DNA of 64,000 nt from Sphingobacterium lumbrici (GTDB taxonomy: Bacteria > Bacteroidota > Bacteroidia > Sphingobacteriales > Sphingobacteriaceae): the NCBI RefSeq assembly GCF_006476045.1, contig NZ_SRZY01000032.1, positions 44,816 through 108,815 on the forward strand, read 5' to 3'. This document shows positions 16,600 to 24,520 of this stretch, piece by piece. Each line of letters opens with the position of its first letter. Position 1 is the stretch's first letter. The notes under the pieces were generated by a model. It did no database searches, was not told the origin of the DNA, and saw nothing but the letters and a program-made list of their open reading frames with translations. A program made the position numbers and the translations under genes.

Positions 16600-17691
16600 T
16601 TACTTCATTAAAAAACCACCACCTATCAAATCATTGCCTTCATAGAAAACAGCAGATTGACCTGGTGCAATCCCTTTTACATTATGGGGGAAATCAACCC
16701 GCATAATATTTCCTTGCTGAGTGAGAACAGATTGTGCCCCCGCATCTTTATAACGAATTTTTGTGATCGCATTCATTGGTTCTTCCAAAGAAGCGTATTT
16801 AATTAGATTAATATCCCGTACCAAGGCCTCTGCTTTCTCCAATTCGTGCTCCTCGCCTACCACTACTGAGTTGCTTTCCGGTAAAATTTCGATAACATAC
16901 ATAGGCTTGCCAAATGCGACACCTAATCCCTTACGCTGTCCTATCGTAAAATAGGGATAGCCTATATGCTGCCCTACTACTGTGCCATCAGAAAGAATAA
17001 AATTGCCCGGCCCTATCTCTTGATCCAATGAGGGTTTCTTGTGTCTTAAAAAAGCTCTATAATCGTTCTCAGGCACAAAACAAATCTCATAGCTCTCCGA
17101 TTTATTCGCGAGCTCTTGTTGTCCCATTTCCAATGCCATCTGGCGAATTTCCTTTTTCGTAAAGTTTCCCAATGGAAACTGCGTCCGTGCTAAGTTTTCC
17201 TGAGAAACTCCCCACAATACATAGGATTGATCCTTATTCTCGTCACGTCCTTTGGAAATTACATACCGTCCGTTATCATGTATGCGAATATTCGCATAAT
17301 GTCCGGTGGCTATAAATTCACAATCCAACTTGTCGGCTCGTTTCATCAGCGCAGACCATTTGATGTGTGTATTACACAATACACAAGGGTTAGGAGTACG
17401 TCCGGCGATATATTCGTCCACAAAATTATCGATTACAAAATCACCAAACTCGTCTCTTATATCTAAAATATAATGTGGAAATCCATAGCCTACAGCTAAA
17501 GCTCTTGCATCATTAATACTATCCAGACTACAGCACCCCGTCTCCTTTGAAGAACCACCCGAACTTGCATAATCCCAAGTTTTCATGGTAATTCCGATGA
17601 CTTCATATCCCTGCTCATGTAACATCACGGCCGCCACAGAACTATCCACCCCTCCACTCATTGCGACCAATACTCTACCCTTTTTACTCAT
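16600..17691 (-). CDS. mnmA: tRNA-specific 2-thiouridylase
   Basis: A 363-aa enzyme that adds sulfur to U34 of tRNAs for Lys, Glu and Gln, using ATP and a persulfide relay. The PP-loop MSGGVDSS (11-18) binds ATP; the catalytic cysteines are Cys103 (NPCVLCN) and Cys204 (ESYEICFVPE). The C-terminal beta-barrel domain is complete. A GCCS cysteine pair near residue 53 is typical of some lineages. It is convergent with the lpxB operon. Confidence 0.95.
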   Translation of the reverse strand: MSKKGRVLVAMSGGVDSSVAAVMLHEQGYEVIGITMKTWDYASSGGSSKETGCCSLDSINDARALAVGYGFPHYILDIRDEFGDFVIDNFVDEYIAGRTPNPCVLCNTHIKWSALMKRADKLDCEFIATGHYANIRIHDNGRYVISKGRDENKDQSYVLWGVSQENLARTQFPLGNFTKKEIRQMALEMGQQELANKSESYEICFVPENDYRAFLRHKKPSLDQEIGPGNFILSDGTVVGQHIGYPYFTIGQRKGLGVAFGKPMYVIEILPESNSVVVGEEHELEKAEALVRDINLIKYASLEEPMNAITKIRYKDAGAQSVLTQQGNIMRVDFPHNVKGIAPGQSAVFYEGNDLIGGGFLMK

Positions 17692-17835
17692 AACAATTCA
17701 ATAAAGTGCAAAGATACCCTAAATTCGTGGATTCGAGTGTTTATTTGATGTAATTTTATCTTAATCAGAATCAAGGCATTGGGTTTTCTCCCGAAAATAT
17801 TTACCTTAAAAGTTTTAGAATTAAAAAAAAGAAAC

Positions 17836-17843
17836 TACATTTG
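17836..17843 (+). promoter_or_regulatory. Candidate promoter of the tRNA-Phe pair
   Basis: TACATTTG matches TAnnTTTG and sits 33 bases before the first tRNA. Confidence 0.45.
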
Positions 17844-17875
17844 CATCGCAACAACGGTAAAAAGTTAAGCAAAAA

Positions 17876-17948
17876 GGTGCCATAGCTCAGTTGGTAGAGC
17901 AAAGGACTGAAAATCCTTGTGTCGCTGGTTCGAATCCAGCTGGCACCA
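17876..17948 (+). tRNA. tRNA-Phe (GAA), copy 1
   Basis: A complete cloverleaf: acceptor GGTGCCA / TGGCACC, D arm GCTCAGTTGGTAGAGC, anticodon stem AAGGA / TCCTT around the loop CTGAAAA (anticodon GAA), and the T arm with GGTTCGAATCC. The bases after the discriminator A (17949-17951) happen to read CCA, unlike copy 2. It is identical in sequence to the second copy 41 bases downstream. Confidence 0.97.
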
Positions 17949-17989
17949 CCAAAAAATCTGAAAGTAACAGATTCAAATCAAAAACTTGA

Positions 17990-18062
17990 GGTGCCATAGC
18001 TCAGTTGGTAGAGCAAAGGACTGAAAATCCTTGTGTCGCTGGTTCGAATCCAGCTGGCACCA
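17990..18062 (+). tRNA. tRNA-Phe (GAA), copy 2
   Basis: Same 73-base cloverleaf and anticodon as copy 1. It is followed by CGC, so CCA must be added by the nucleotidyltransferase. The two are probably made as one transcript from the promoter before copy 1. Confidence 0.97.
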
Positions 18063-18066
18063 CGCT

Positions 18067-18142
18067 AAAACCGCTTTAAATAGTGTTACGAAGGTAGAAA
18101 TTGTATTTTACTGACGCACTTTTTGAAGCGGTTTATTTTTTT
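18067..18142 (+). terminator. Probable terminator of the tRNA-Phe transcript
   Basis: Arms AAAACCGCTTTAAA and TTTTGAAGCGGTTTA pair with one mismatch around a loop of about 40 bases, followed by a run of seven T. The long loop is unusual, so confidence is moderate. Confidence 0.55.
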
Positions 18143-18165
18143 CTCGAATTTTATGATAAAAGCAT

Positions 18166-19116
18166 CTAAATTTTAGCCATATTCCGAACAACGATCTTTC
18201 CTTCAAAATAGCTTTTTAGCATGGCCCCGTCTCCATGTACAGTCCATATCTCTCTCGGATCAGACGCTTCAATACATTGAAGCAAATCGTTCCAATCCAC
18301 ATGATCTGAGATGTAAAGAGACAAATCGTTATTGTGTTGTAACCTTTTCCAACCGGAAGCAAAAACCCGTATAACATTCTTCGCCCGGAAGTAACTGTTA
18401 AAAGTCAATGGCGGCACCAAATATATCTTGTTTACACCGTCCTTCATCACTTTACGGTTATAGATCTCATATTTTAGTGGCACGAAACCGAAGGTATCGT
18501 AGATGCGATGAATCGGAGCAATGTTGTGATGTACATATATTACCTTTTCAGGGCAATACACGTTTAAGAGGTAAGTTAGCCTTTGCGCCTTACCGAGAGA
18601 ATAACATCCCAACATCATGTTATGATTTGTCGTAGCCAGCTTAGAGATTTCTTCTACCTGATCCGGATGCGAAATATCTGGGTTAGCAAAAGTTGTTTCT
18701 GTTATGAGTACATCAGCCTTTACAAAAACGAGGGGTTCACATGTAGCATCGTCCTGCAGCTTATAATCTCCCGTGTATAGATATCTTGTCCCCTTGTACT
18801 CCATGAGTATTTGCGCCGAACCCAAAATATGGCCGGCAGGAAAAAAAGTAATCTTCACATCAGCCAAAAAGAAAGGTTCGTTATACGCGATCACCTTATA
18901 AGAGCCCGGGTCTTGCCTTGTAAAACGGTGCTGCATAAAGATTGTGGTGGTATTCGTCGCTAGAATACGGCGATGTCCGGGTCTAGCATGATCGCCATGC
19001 GCATGTGAAATTAATGCAGTATCCACAGGCATTAGAGGGTCAATGTAGAAATCACCATACACGCAGTAATAACCTTTTGCCGTTTCCACCAAAAAATCAG
19101 TAATAATTTCAGCCAT
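18166..19116 (-). CDS. MBL-fold exonuclease, ligase-associated type
   Basis: A 316-aa metallo-beta-lactamase-fold nuclease (COG1236-like). The metal-binding motif is SHAHGDHARPG (His38, His40, Asp42, His43), with HILGSAQ, GDYKLQDD and HVDWNDL further on. Relatives are encoded beside ATP-dependent DNA ligases and Lhr-like helicases and are named ligase-associated exonucleases. Here no ligase is adjacent; the gene overlaps coaE by one base and ends the ybbR-coaE transcription unit. A role in DNA or RNA end processing is inferred from the family. Confidence 0.8.
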   Translation of the reverse strand: MAEIITDFLVETAKGYYCVYGDFYIDPLMPVDTALISHAHGDHARPGHRRILATNTTTIFMQHRFTRQDPGSYKVIAYNEPFFLADVKITFFPAGHILGSAQILMEYKGTRYLYTGDYKLQDDATCEPLVFVKADVLITETTFANPDISHPDQVEEISKLATTNHNMMLGCYSLGKAQRLTYLLNVYCPEKVIYVHHNIAPIHRIYDTFGFVPLKYEIYNRKVMKDGVNKIYLVPPLTFNSYFRAKNVIRVFASGWKRLQHNNDLSLYISDHVDWNDLLQCIEASDPREIWTVHGDGAMLKSYFEGKIVVRNMAKI

Positions 19117-19700
19117 TATTTTCCCAATAACTTATGGTGAATAGCCAATACCTGTGGCAACAAAGGGGTAATTTCATCATTAACGACAATAAAATCTGCA
19201 TACCCTTTCTTCTCTTCTTCAGACATCTGCCTGCTCATCCTGTCCAATACCTCTTCCTCCGATACCTGATCTCTTTTAATCACTCTTTCTATACGAAGTT
19301 CCAACGGAGCTTCGACTAATATCGTATAATCCAGCGATTGATAAGAACCGCTTTCATAAAGCAGAGCAGCTTCTTTAAGGCTATACGCTCCCCTTTGTTT
19401 TTCCGCCCAATCCACAGCGTTTTGGATGACAACAGGGTGAACAATCCCATTTAATACCTGAAGCTTCTCAGGGTCTTTAAATACCTTATCAGCTAACCAC
19501 TTTCGATTTAATGCACCATCTTCACAATAGGTTTCAGATCCAAAGGCATCCATCAAGCCCCGACGCACAATATCACTGTTAGTCATAATGTCTTTCGCTT
19601 CCTTATCTGCATCATAAAACGGCACTCCCATACTTTTGAAAATTTTGCTGACAAAACTCTTTCCAGTACCTATTCCTCCTGTTATTCCTATCTTTAACAT
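19116..19700 (-). CDS. coaE: Dephospho-CoA kinase
   Basis: A 194-aa kinase for the last step of coenzyme A synthesis. The P-loop is GITGGIGTGKS (residues 4-14), followed by FYDADKEAKD, and the lid region with RVIKRD. Length and motifs are normal. It sits four bases after the ybbR-like gene and overlaps the exonuclease start by one base. Confidence 0.93.
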   Translation of the reverse strand: MLKIGITGGIGTGKSFVSKIFKSMGVPFYDADKEAKDIMTNSDIVRRGLMDAFGSETYCEDGALNRKWLADKVFKDPEKLQVLNGIVHPVVIQNAVDWAEKQRGAYSLKEAALLYESGSYQSLDYTILVEAPLELRIERVIKRDQVSEEEVLDRMSRQMSEEEKKGYADFIVVNDEITPLLPQVLAIHHKLLGK

Positions 19701-19704
19701 GTTA

Positions 19705-20652
19705 TTATTTTCTGACGAAAAAATCTACATTTTGCGGTTCAATCTTAATAATCTTACAAAAATCAGGAACCTGGGTCAATATCACGGGCAGACTCGTCAC
19801 GCCATCCTCAACCCAACTTTCTAAATCAACAACTGCTTCAAAGTCCCTGGCAGACCATTTGTTATAATCTTTTAATGACACCAAGGTAGTGATAGTGACC
19901 TTACTTGGAACAGTTCGTACAGATGTAAATTTCCTGGCATTTTCAATCTTTAAAGGTATCTCGATCACCTTTTCCGTAAGTTCTCCTACCGGAATCACGA
20001 TTTCTGCTATCGTAGGATAAATTGTGATATTCGTACGTTGATTGCGATTGATATTAGCTACCGTTCGTACATCCGTTTGGATCTGTATCCCTCGAATCGT
20101 ATCCGTCTCCAAAAATTCAATATTAGCCACATCCTCCAGAGGGCCTGTAATCGTGACATATTCCGGATTTGCTTTGGTCTCACCTGTGATACCGTACTGT
20201 TTTCGAAAGGTGATATTATAAGGCACTTTTACAGGTACTTTTCGCTGAGTTTGCTTCGAAAAATCGAAGTAAAGCGTATCCGGGGAAACGTGAGTTACTT
20301 GCTTATTTGCCGGAAATTGCCGATTGATAAATCCCAATTGATTGCTGAATACGATAAAGTTTCGATTCTTCAGATTACTGAGATCCACCTGAAGATTAGA
20401 ACTGTCCGGATTAAATTTACTGAACAACATATCCCAACCACTCATTTTCACACGCACCTTAACCGTATCTGACTGCAGCGGATGAAAAGCTCTTTTTTCC
20501 GGAATATTAACATATTCTATACCGGTCTTCAACGTAACGGTGTATTTATTAGAAACAGCAATTAAGGTCCACGCAATAAACGAAATAATAATACAACGTA
20601 CAAATATCGAAATCTTCCGACGCTGGTTCTTATTAAATCTTCTCCGCTTCAT
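19705..20652 (-). CDS. YbbR-like domain protein
   Basis: A 315-aa protein with a basic N terminus, one membrane segment (residues 17-33, CIIISFIAWTLIAVSNK) and repeated beta-rich YbbR-type domains outside. In Firmicutes the relative CdaR controls a diadenylate cyclase; in Bacteroidota the gene usually sits between yajC and coaE, as here, and its function is not known. A 650-base stretch with a repeat-like element separates it from yajC. Confidence 0.8.
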   Translation of the reverse strand: MKRRRFNKNQRRKISIFVRCIIISFIAWTLIAVSNKYTVTLKTGIEYVNIPEKRAFHPLQSDTVKVRVKMSGWDMLFSKFNPDSSNLQVDLSNLKNRNFIVFSNQLGFINRQFPANKQVTHVSPDTLYFDFSKQTQRKVPVKVPYNITFRKQYGITGETKANPEYVTITGPLEDVANIEFLETDTIRGIQIQTDVRTVANINRNQRTNITIYPTIAEIVIPVGELTEKVIEIPLKIENARKFTSVRTVPSKVTITTLVSLKDYNKWSARDFEAVVDLESWVEDGVTSLPVILTQVPDFCKIIKIEPQNVDFFVRK

Positions 20653-20755
20653 TACACAAAGTTAATAAATAGTCTGAGATCAATCTTAAAAAGTAGGAGG
20701 ATAATAAAAATGAAGGATTTTCTTTTACAATTTTGTTAATACCACTCTCATTACC

Positions 20756-21175
20756 TTTCCGCCACTAGCCGTGGCAGGGCTCCTTCTTTCTCCTTGACGA
20801 GAAAGAAGCAAAGAGTCAAGGCTGATACCGTATTTGTCGTTCCGGCTATGCGATGATGCAGTGCGCAGCTCTTAGGCCTCCACCGCTCCGTCCCAAAGCA
20901 AAGGCTGAGACCTGCTTGGAAAGTACAAACTCGAACCTTTCTGCATGGCATCATCTGCTGCCTACTCGTCCAAATCCGCTAAGGCCGTTTTTTTTTATTC
21001 AGCTGAGGAATAAAGTAATATCTAAGAATAAAGCACTATCCTTACATGCCCGACAAATGTCGCCTTAGCGAGTCGACAATTGCAGGAATGGTGAACCGTC
21101 GTGTCGAGCCGGTACAGCGACGACTTTTGCTTCTTTTGAGAGAAAAGAAGGAGGCCGCCCGCCGATGAGGGCAAG
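20756..21175. repeat. Non-coding element with imperfect terminal inverted repeats (MITE-like)
   Basis: The left end (20782-20820, CCTTCTTTCTCCTTGACGAG, then AAAGAAGCAAAGAGTC) matches the reverse complement of the right end (21121-21151), which reads CCTTCTTTTCTC, AAAAGAAGCAAAAGTC. Each end can also fold on itself (TTCTTTCTC/GAGAAAGAA; CTTCTTTT/AAAAGAAG). The interior is visibly richer in G+C than its neighbours and has no plausible gene. It lies in what is normally a compact operon (yajC-ybbR). Similar hairpin-ended intergenic elements occur in other Sphingobacteriaceae as I recall them. Target-site duplications were not identified. Confidence 0.55.
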
Positions 21176-21253
21176 AAAAAATTGATTAAGAAAATCCTTC
21201 CTTAAACATCACCAAAAACCATTTATTCGACCCACAGCCTGCTATAAAACAAT

Positions 21254-21285
21254 AAAGCCATTCAGAGAACTGAACGGCTTTAAAA
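21254..21285 (-). terminator. Terminator after yajC
   Basis: Reading the minus strand, AAAGCCGTTCAG pairs with CTGAATGGCTTT (one mismatch) around a four-base loop, followed by T-rich sequence. It lies just behind the yajC stop and separates it from the repeat element and ybbR. Confidence 0.8.
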
Positions 21286-21305
21286 TTATACCTTTTAAAA
21301 ATGAA

Positions 21306-21626
21306 TTACGCTTTTTTTGCGCCCTCTCCGTTTGCTAAGCGAGATGCCTCTAAAGAGATTGCAGATTTGTCAAAACGCATTTTCACACCTGAACCTACAT
21401 CTACCAAAAAAGTAGTATCACTTACTTCAACGATTCTGCCGTGAATACCTGCCGTAGTTACGATCTTTGAATTCACACCTAACTCTTCAATATACTTTTT
21501 GTGATCCTTTTGTTTCTTCATTTGCGGTCTGATCATGAAGAAATAAAATACCACGACGATTAAAATCATTGGGAAGAAGCTCATTATACTACTTCCACCT
21601 GCTGCTTGTAATAAAACTGTTAACAT
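21306..21626 (-). CDS. yajC: Preprotein translocase accessory subunit YajC
   Basis: A 106-aa protein with one membrane segment (PMILIVVVFYFFMIRPQMKK, the classic YajC signature with the RPQ motif) and a cytoplasmic SH3-like domain (LGVNSKIVTTAGIHGRIVEV). It belongs to the SecDF-YajC membrane complex that assists the Sec translocon. It follows the DUF1573 lipoprotein gene by 24 bases, in the usual Bacteroidota order. Confidence 0.93.
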   Translation of the reverse strand: MLTVLLQAAGGSSIMSFFPMILIVVVFYFFMIRPQMKKQKDHKKYIEELGVNSKIVTTAGIHGRIVEVSDTTFLVDVGSGVKMRFDKSAISLEASRLANGEGAKKA

Positions 21627-21650
21627 TATTTTCTTTTTTTAATTGATTAC

Positions 21651-22109
21651 TTATTTATTTTCTACTGTACCCTTAATTTGAATAGTAGTTACCCTATTGA
21701 TTGCATTGGAACTCACCGTAACTATTTTTTGTTGGGTCCCGACTTGTCCTTGACTATTAAAGCTCACTTTGATCTCACCTTCTTTGCCAGGTAATATCGG
21801 ATCTTTCGTATAATCCGGAGTTGTACATCCACAGGAAGCGCTTACGGCAGAAAGGATAACAGGTTCTTCACCTGTATTTTTAAATTTAAAAATATGATTC
21901 ACCACTTCGCCTTCTTTAACAGTACCGAAATCAAAAACATCTGCTTCAAATTCGACCTTCCCTGTACCTGACAACGGCTCTGTATTCTCCGTAGGTGTAT
22001 TCACTCCGGTCGGATCTACCTTACTTGCTTCCGCTGTTTTTGGTTGATTGTTACAAGCTGCAAAAAAAACGATTGAAGCCAAACCTATACCCAATTGTTT
22101 AAATTTCAT
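21651..22109 (-). CDS. DUF1573 lipoprotein
   Basis: A 152-aa protein with a lipobox-like FFAAC (Cys19) and a single DUF1573 domain: FDFGTVKEGEVVNHIFKFKN, the CGCTTPDY motif and VSFNSQGQVGTQQKIVTV. The domain has an immunoglobulin-like/ASPM-type fold and is abundant in Bacteroidota envelopes; its role is unknown. It lies between nusB and yajC in the same direction. Confidence 0.85.
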   Translation of the reverse strand: MKFKQLGIGLASIVFFAACNNQPKTAEASKVDPTGVNTPTENTEPLSGTGKVEFEADVFDFGTVKEGEVVNHIFKFKNTGEEPVILSAVSASCGCTTPDYTKDPILPGKEGEIKVSFNSQGQVGTQQKIVTVSSNAINRVTTIQIKGTVENK

Positions 22110-22177
22110 CTCTGTGTATTATATTTATTATTGACATGAGCCCCTGATTATTATTAAACACAGGGATACATCTATAC

Positions 22178-23125
22178 TTAATCTTTTAATCCTCGACCGA
22201 CTTTACGGATACGGCCCTGCTTAGTCAAATCCGCTAAAATTTTATCAAGTATACCATTTATAAATGTATTACTTCTTAGCGTACTGAAAGATTTAGATAA
22301 CTCAATATACTCATTTATCGTCACTTTCACAGGGATGCTTGGAAAATTCAACAGTTCACTAATAGCCATACGCATTAATAAAGTATCCATCAACGCGATA
22401 CGATCTGCTTCCCAATTTTTCGTTTTGTCCGATATGAGCTGTTGATACTCCGGTGTATAACGAATAGTTGTCTTCAATAATTCTTCGATAAACTCACTAT
22501 CTTCATCCCAATTAGGCGTCAAATCCGCCAATTTATTTTGTGATGGATTTTCCGAACTAAAGTTTTTGAATGTCTTAGCAACCATCGCTTGAAGAACTTC
22601 TTTGTCTACTGACCAATTGATGAATTTTTCTTCGAAAACCTGTTCGATTTCGACCGTTTTAAGGATGATCTTTTTAAAGATATACTTAATGATATCCTTC
22701 TCTCCTCCAATACTGCGATCATCTCCTGATAGATACTCCAAATAAGCTTCTGAATCTTTTAACTGGGCAAATACCGAACGCACAATCTCCGGATCAAACT
22801 CCCAAGACACCTTATATTTTTTGACAAGCTCCAGATATTCTCTATTCTGACGGAGCGACTCAATAAAAGTGTTCGTATTTAATTTGGTGGTAAGGATTTT
22901 ATCCTTTTCTGTCGGCAAAAATTTTGCAGCACGGCTTTCTGCATCCAATACTACATATTCAGCCACTTCATCCAATAGATTTAGTGTCCAAATGTACATC
23001 TCATTTACCTCTTCCACACTTTTAAAAAGTGCCTTTTGAAAATCTTTAACTTGTTTATCTTCAGACAAGCTGTACGCATAAAGCGTCTGCATTACTTTAA
23101 CCCTAAGGTGTCTTCTATTAAGCAT
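22178..23125 (-). CDS. nusB: Transcription antitermination factor NusB, long form
   Basis: A 315-aa NusB, about twice the length of the E. coli protein, as usual in Bacteroidota. RRHLRVKVMQTLYAYSLS marks the N-terminal RNA-binding arginine region; the conserved NusB core (WEADRIALMDTLLMRMAISELLNFPSIPVKVTINEYIELSKSFS) is in the last 90 residues, with an inserted middle section. It works in rRNA antitermination with NusE/S10. It is 50 bases downstream of the dehydrogenase gene. Confidence 0.92.
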   Translation of the reverse strand: MLNRRHLRVKVMQTLYAYSLSEDKQVKDFQKALFKSVEEVNEMYIWTLNLLDEVAEYVVLDAESRAAKFLPTEKDKILTTKLNTNTFIESLRQNREYLELVKKYKVSWEFDPEIVRSVFAQLKDSEAYLEYLSGDDRSIGGEKDIIKYIFKKIILKTVEIEQVFEEKFINWSVDKEVLQAMVAKTFKNFSSENPSQNKLADLTPNWDEDSEFIEELLKTTIRYTPEYQQLISDKTKNWEADRIALMDTLLMRMAISELLNFPSIPVKVTINEYIELSKSFSTLRSNTFINGILDKILADLTKQGRIRKVGRGLKD

Positions 23126-23175
23126 ATTTATTTAAAGAACGATTGTTTTAATATATAAGAACGATTTTGTATTTA

Positions 23176-24258
23176 CTATCTTTTTAATTTCCCGATATCC
23201 TTAATACGCTTTTCCGCAATTTGCTGAGCAGCTTCAAACGTCGTGATCCCCTCTTCACGGGACTTTTGTATTACATGTCGGGTAGCACTATAAATGTTTC
23301 TAATCAAAGACTCGGTACGCTCAACACCATATCCTTCCAGTTCGGAAAAACAGCTAATCAATGCGCCTGAATTAATCAAGAAATCTGGAGCGTAGAGAAT
23401 ATTATGATCCTTTAATGCCTGAATAGTAGCTTCCTCATCTTTTAATTGATTATTTGCCGAGCCAGCTATAATTTTACAACGCATCTTCGGAATTGTTTCT
23501 GGATTGACAGTCCCGCCCAGCGCACATGGAGCATACACATCTACATCTAATTCATAACTTGTCGAATACTGAATAGGCTCAGCTTTATACTTAGCCGCAA
23601 TTTTCATTTTACGCTCTTCGGTCATATCCGACACATAAACCCGCGCATTTTCTGCACGCAACATGGCCACCAATTGCTCACCTACACTTCCGACACCTTG
23701 CACCGCTACCTTGCGTCCCGCCAATGAATCATCACCATAAAGTTCTTTGATGGCAGCTTTGATACCATAAAAAACACCTTTCGCAGCGAAAACCGTTGTG
23801 TCCCCTCCTCCATTAAGAGCGGTAGGTAAACCCGCAACGTAATTAGTTTCTGCGTGAATATATTCCAGATCTTTTTGAGAAGTACCAACATCTATAGAAG
23901 CAATAAAACTTCCATTTAGACCTTCTATAAATTTTCCAAAACGACGCATCAATACTTCCGTTTTATCTGTTCTATTGTTACCGATAATAATAGCACAGCC
24001 ACCTCCTAAATTTAATCCGGCTAAAGAAGCTTTGTAGGTAATCGCCTGCGACAGGCGCAGTGCGTCCTCAATAGCTTCCTCTTCTGAAGTATACGGCAAC
24101 ATCCGCACTCCACCTATAGCAGGCCCCAATGTGGTATCGTGAATAGCTACAATAGCTTTCAATCCAATATCCGGATCATTGCAAAAGAAAAGATTTTGGT
24201 GTCCTAAAGGACGCATTAATTCAAAAACAGAAGTATTTTGCATATCTAATAACAACAA
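23176..24258 (-). CDS. Leucine-dehydrogenase-like protein with the catalytic lysine replaced
   Basis: A 360-aa member of the Glu/Leu/Phe/Val dehydrogenase family. TYK (Lys76, substrate carboxylate) and DVGT (Asp123) are kept, as is the NAD-binding loop VQGVGSVGEQL. The residue that should be the catalytic lysine in GLNLGGGK is cysteine: GLNLGGGCAII, Cys88, codon TGT. The spacing of 12 to Lys76 equals that of Lys68 and Lys80 in Bacillus leucine dehydrogenase. Without that lysine normal oxidative deamination is not expected, so it may be inactive, regulatory or catalyse something else. It leads the nusB run and has a candidate promoter. Confidence 0.85.
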   Translation of the reverse strand: MLLLDMQNTSVFELMRPLGHQNLFFCNDPDIGLKAIVAIHDTTLGPAIGGVRMLPYTSEEEAIEDALRLSQAITYKASLAGLNLGGGCAIIIGNNRTDKTEVLMRRFGKFIEGLNGSFIASIDVGTSQKDLEYIHAETNYVAGLPTALNGGGDTTVFAAKGVFYGIKAAIKELYGDDSLAGRKVAVQGVGSVGEQLVAMLRAENARVYVSDMTEERKMKIAAKYKAEPIQYSTSYELDVDVYAPCALGGTVNPETIPKMRCKIIAGSANNQLKDEEATIQALKDHNILYAPDFLINSGALISCFSELEGYGVERTESLIRNIYSATRHVIQKSREEGITTFEAAQQIAEKRIKDIGKLKR

Positions 24259-24280
24259 TTATGGTCGCTTTATGACTTTG

Positions 24281-24288
24281 CAAAAATA
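24281..24288 (-). promoter_or_regulatory. Candidate -7 element for the dehydrogenase-nusB run
   Basis: The minus strand reads TATTTTTG, matching TAnnTTTG, 22 bases before the start codon. No clear -33 box. Confidence 0.35.
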
Positions 24289-24496
24289 CAAATAAAATCC
24301 TTCTCCATTGTAATTATTCGAACATAAAATATCCATGAATATTCCCTACCTGCAATAAGCAAGGATATCAACACTTAGTGTGTGCTCCATACAATTTATA
24401 TGCACACTCGCACAAACTTAAGCGAAGCATTCTTGGGCACAAAAGGCAAACATTCCCATGAAAAAACAATTGCTTTTATATACAACGCAATTTATC

Positions 24497-24504
24497 TAAG
24501 TTTG
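24497..24504 (+). promoter_or_regulatory. Candidate promoter of the ABC exporter gene
   Basis: TAAGTTTG matches TAnnTTTG, with TTGC at 24470 as a possible -33 element; it lies 16 bases before the start codon. Confidence 0.4.
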
Positions 24505-24520
24505 TAGTCTTAAAGCATAA

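Noticed and set aside
20751..21068. Two short ORFs (67 and 71 codons) in the element between yajC and ybbR
   Set aside because: They lie on opposite strands over the same bases and include the terminal repeats; composition is not protein-like.
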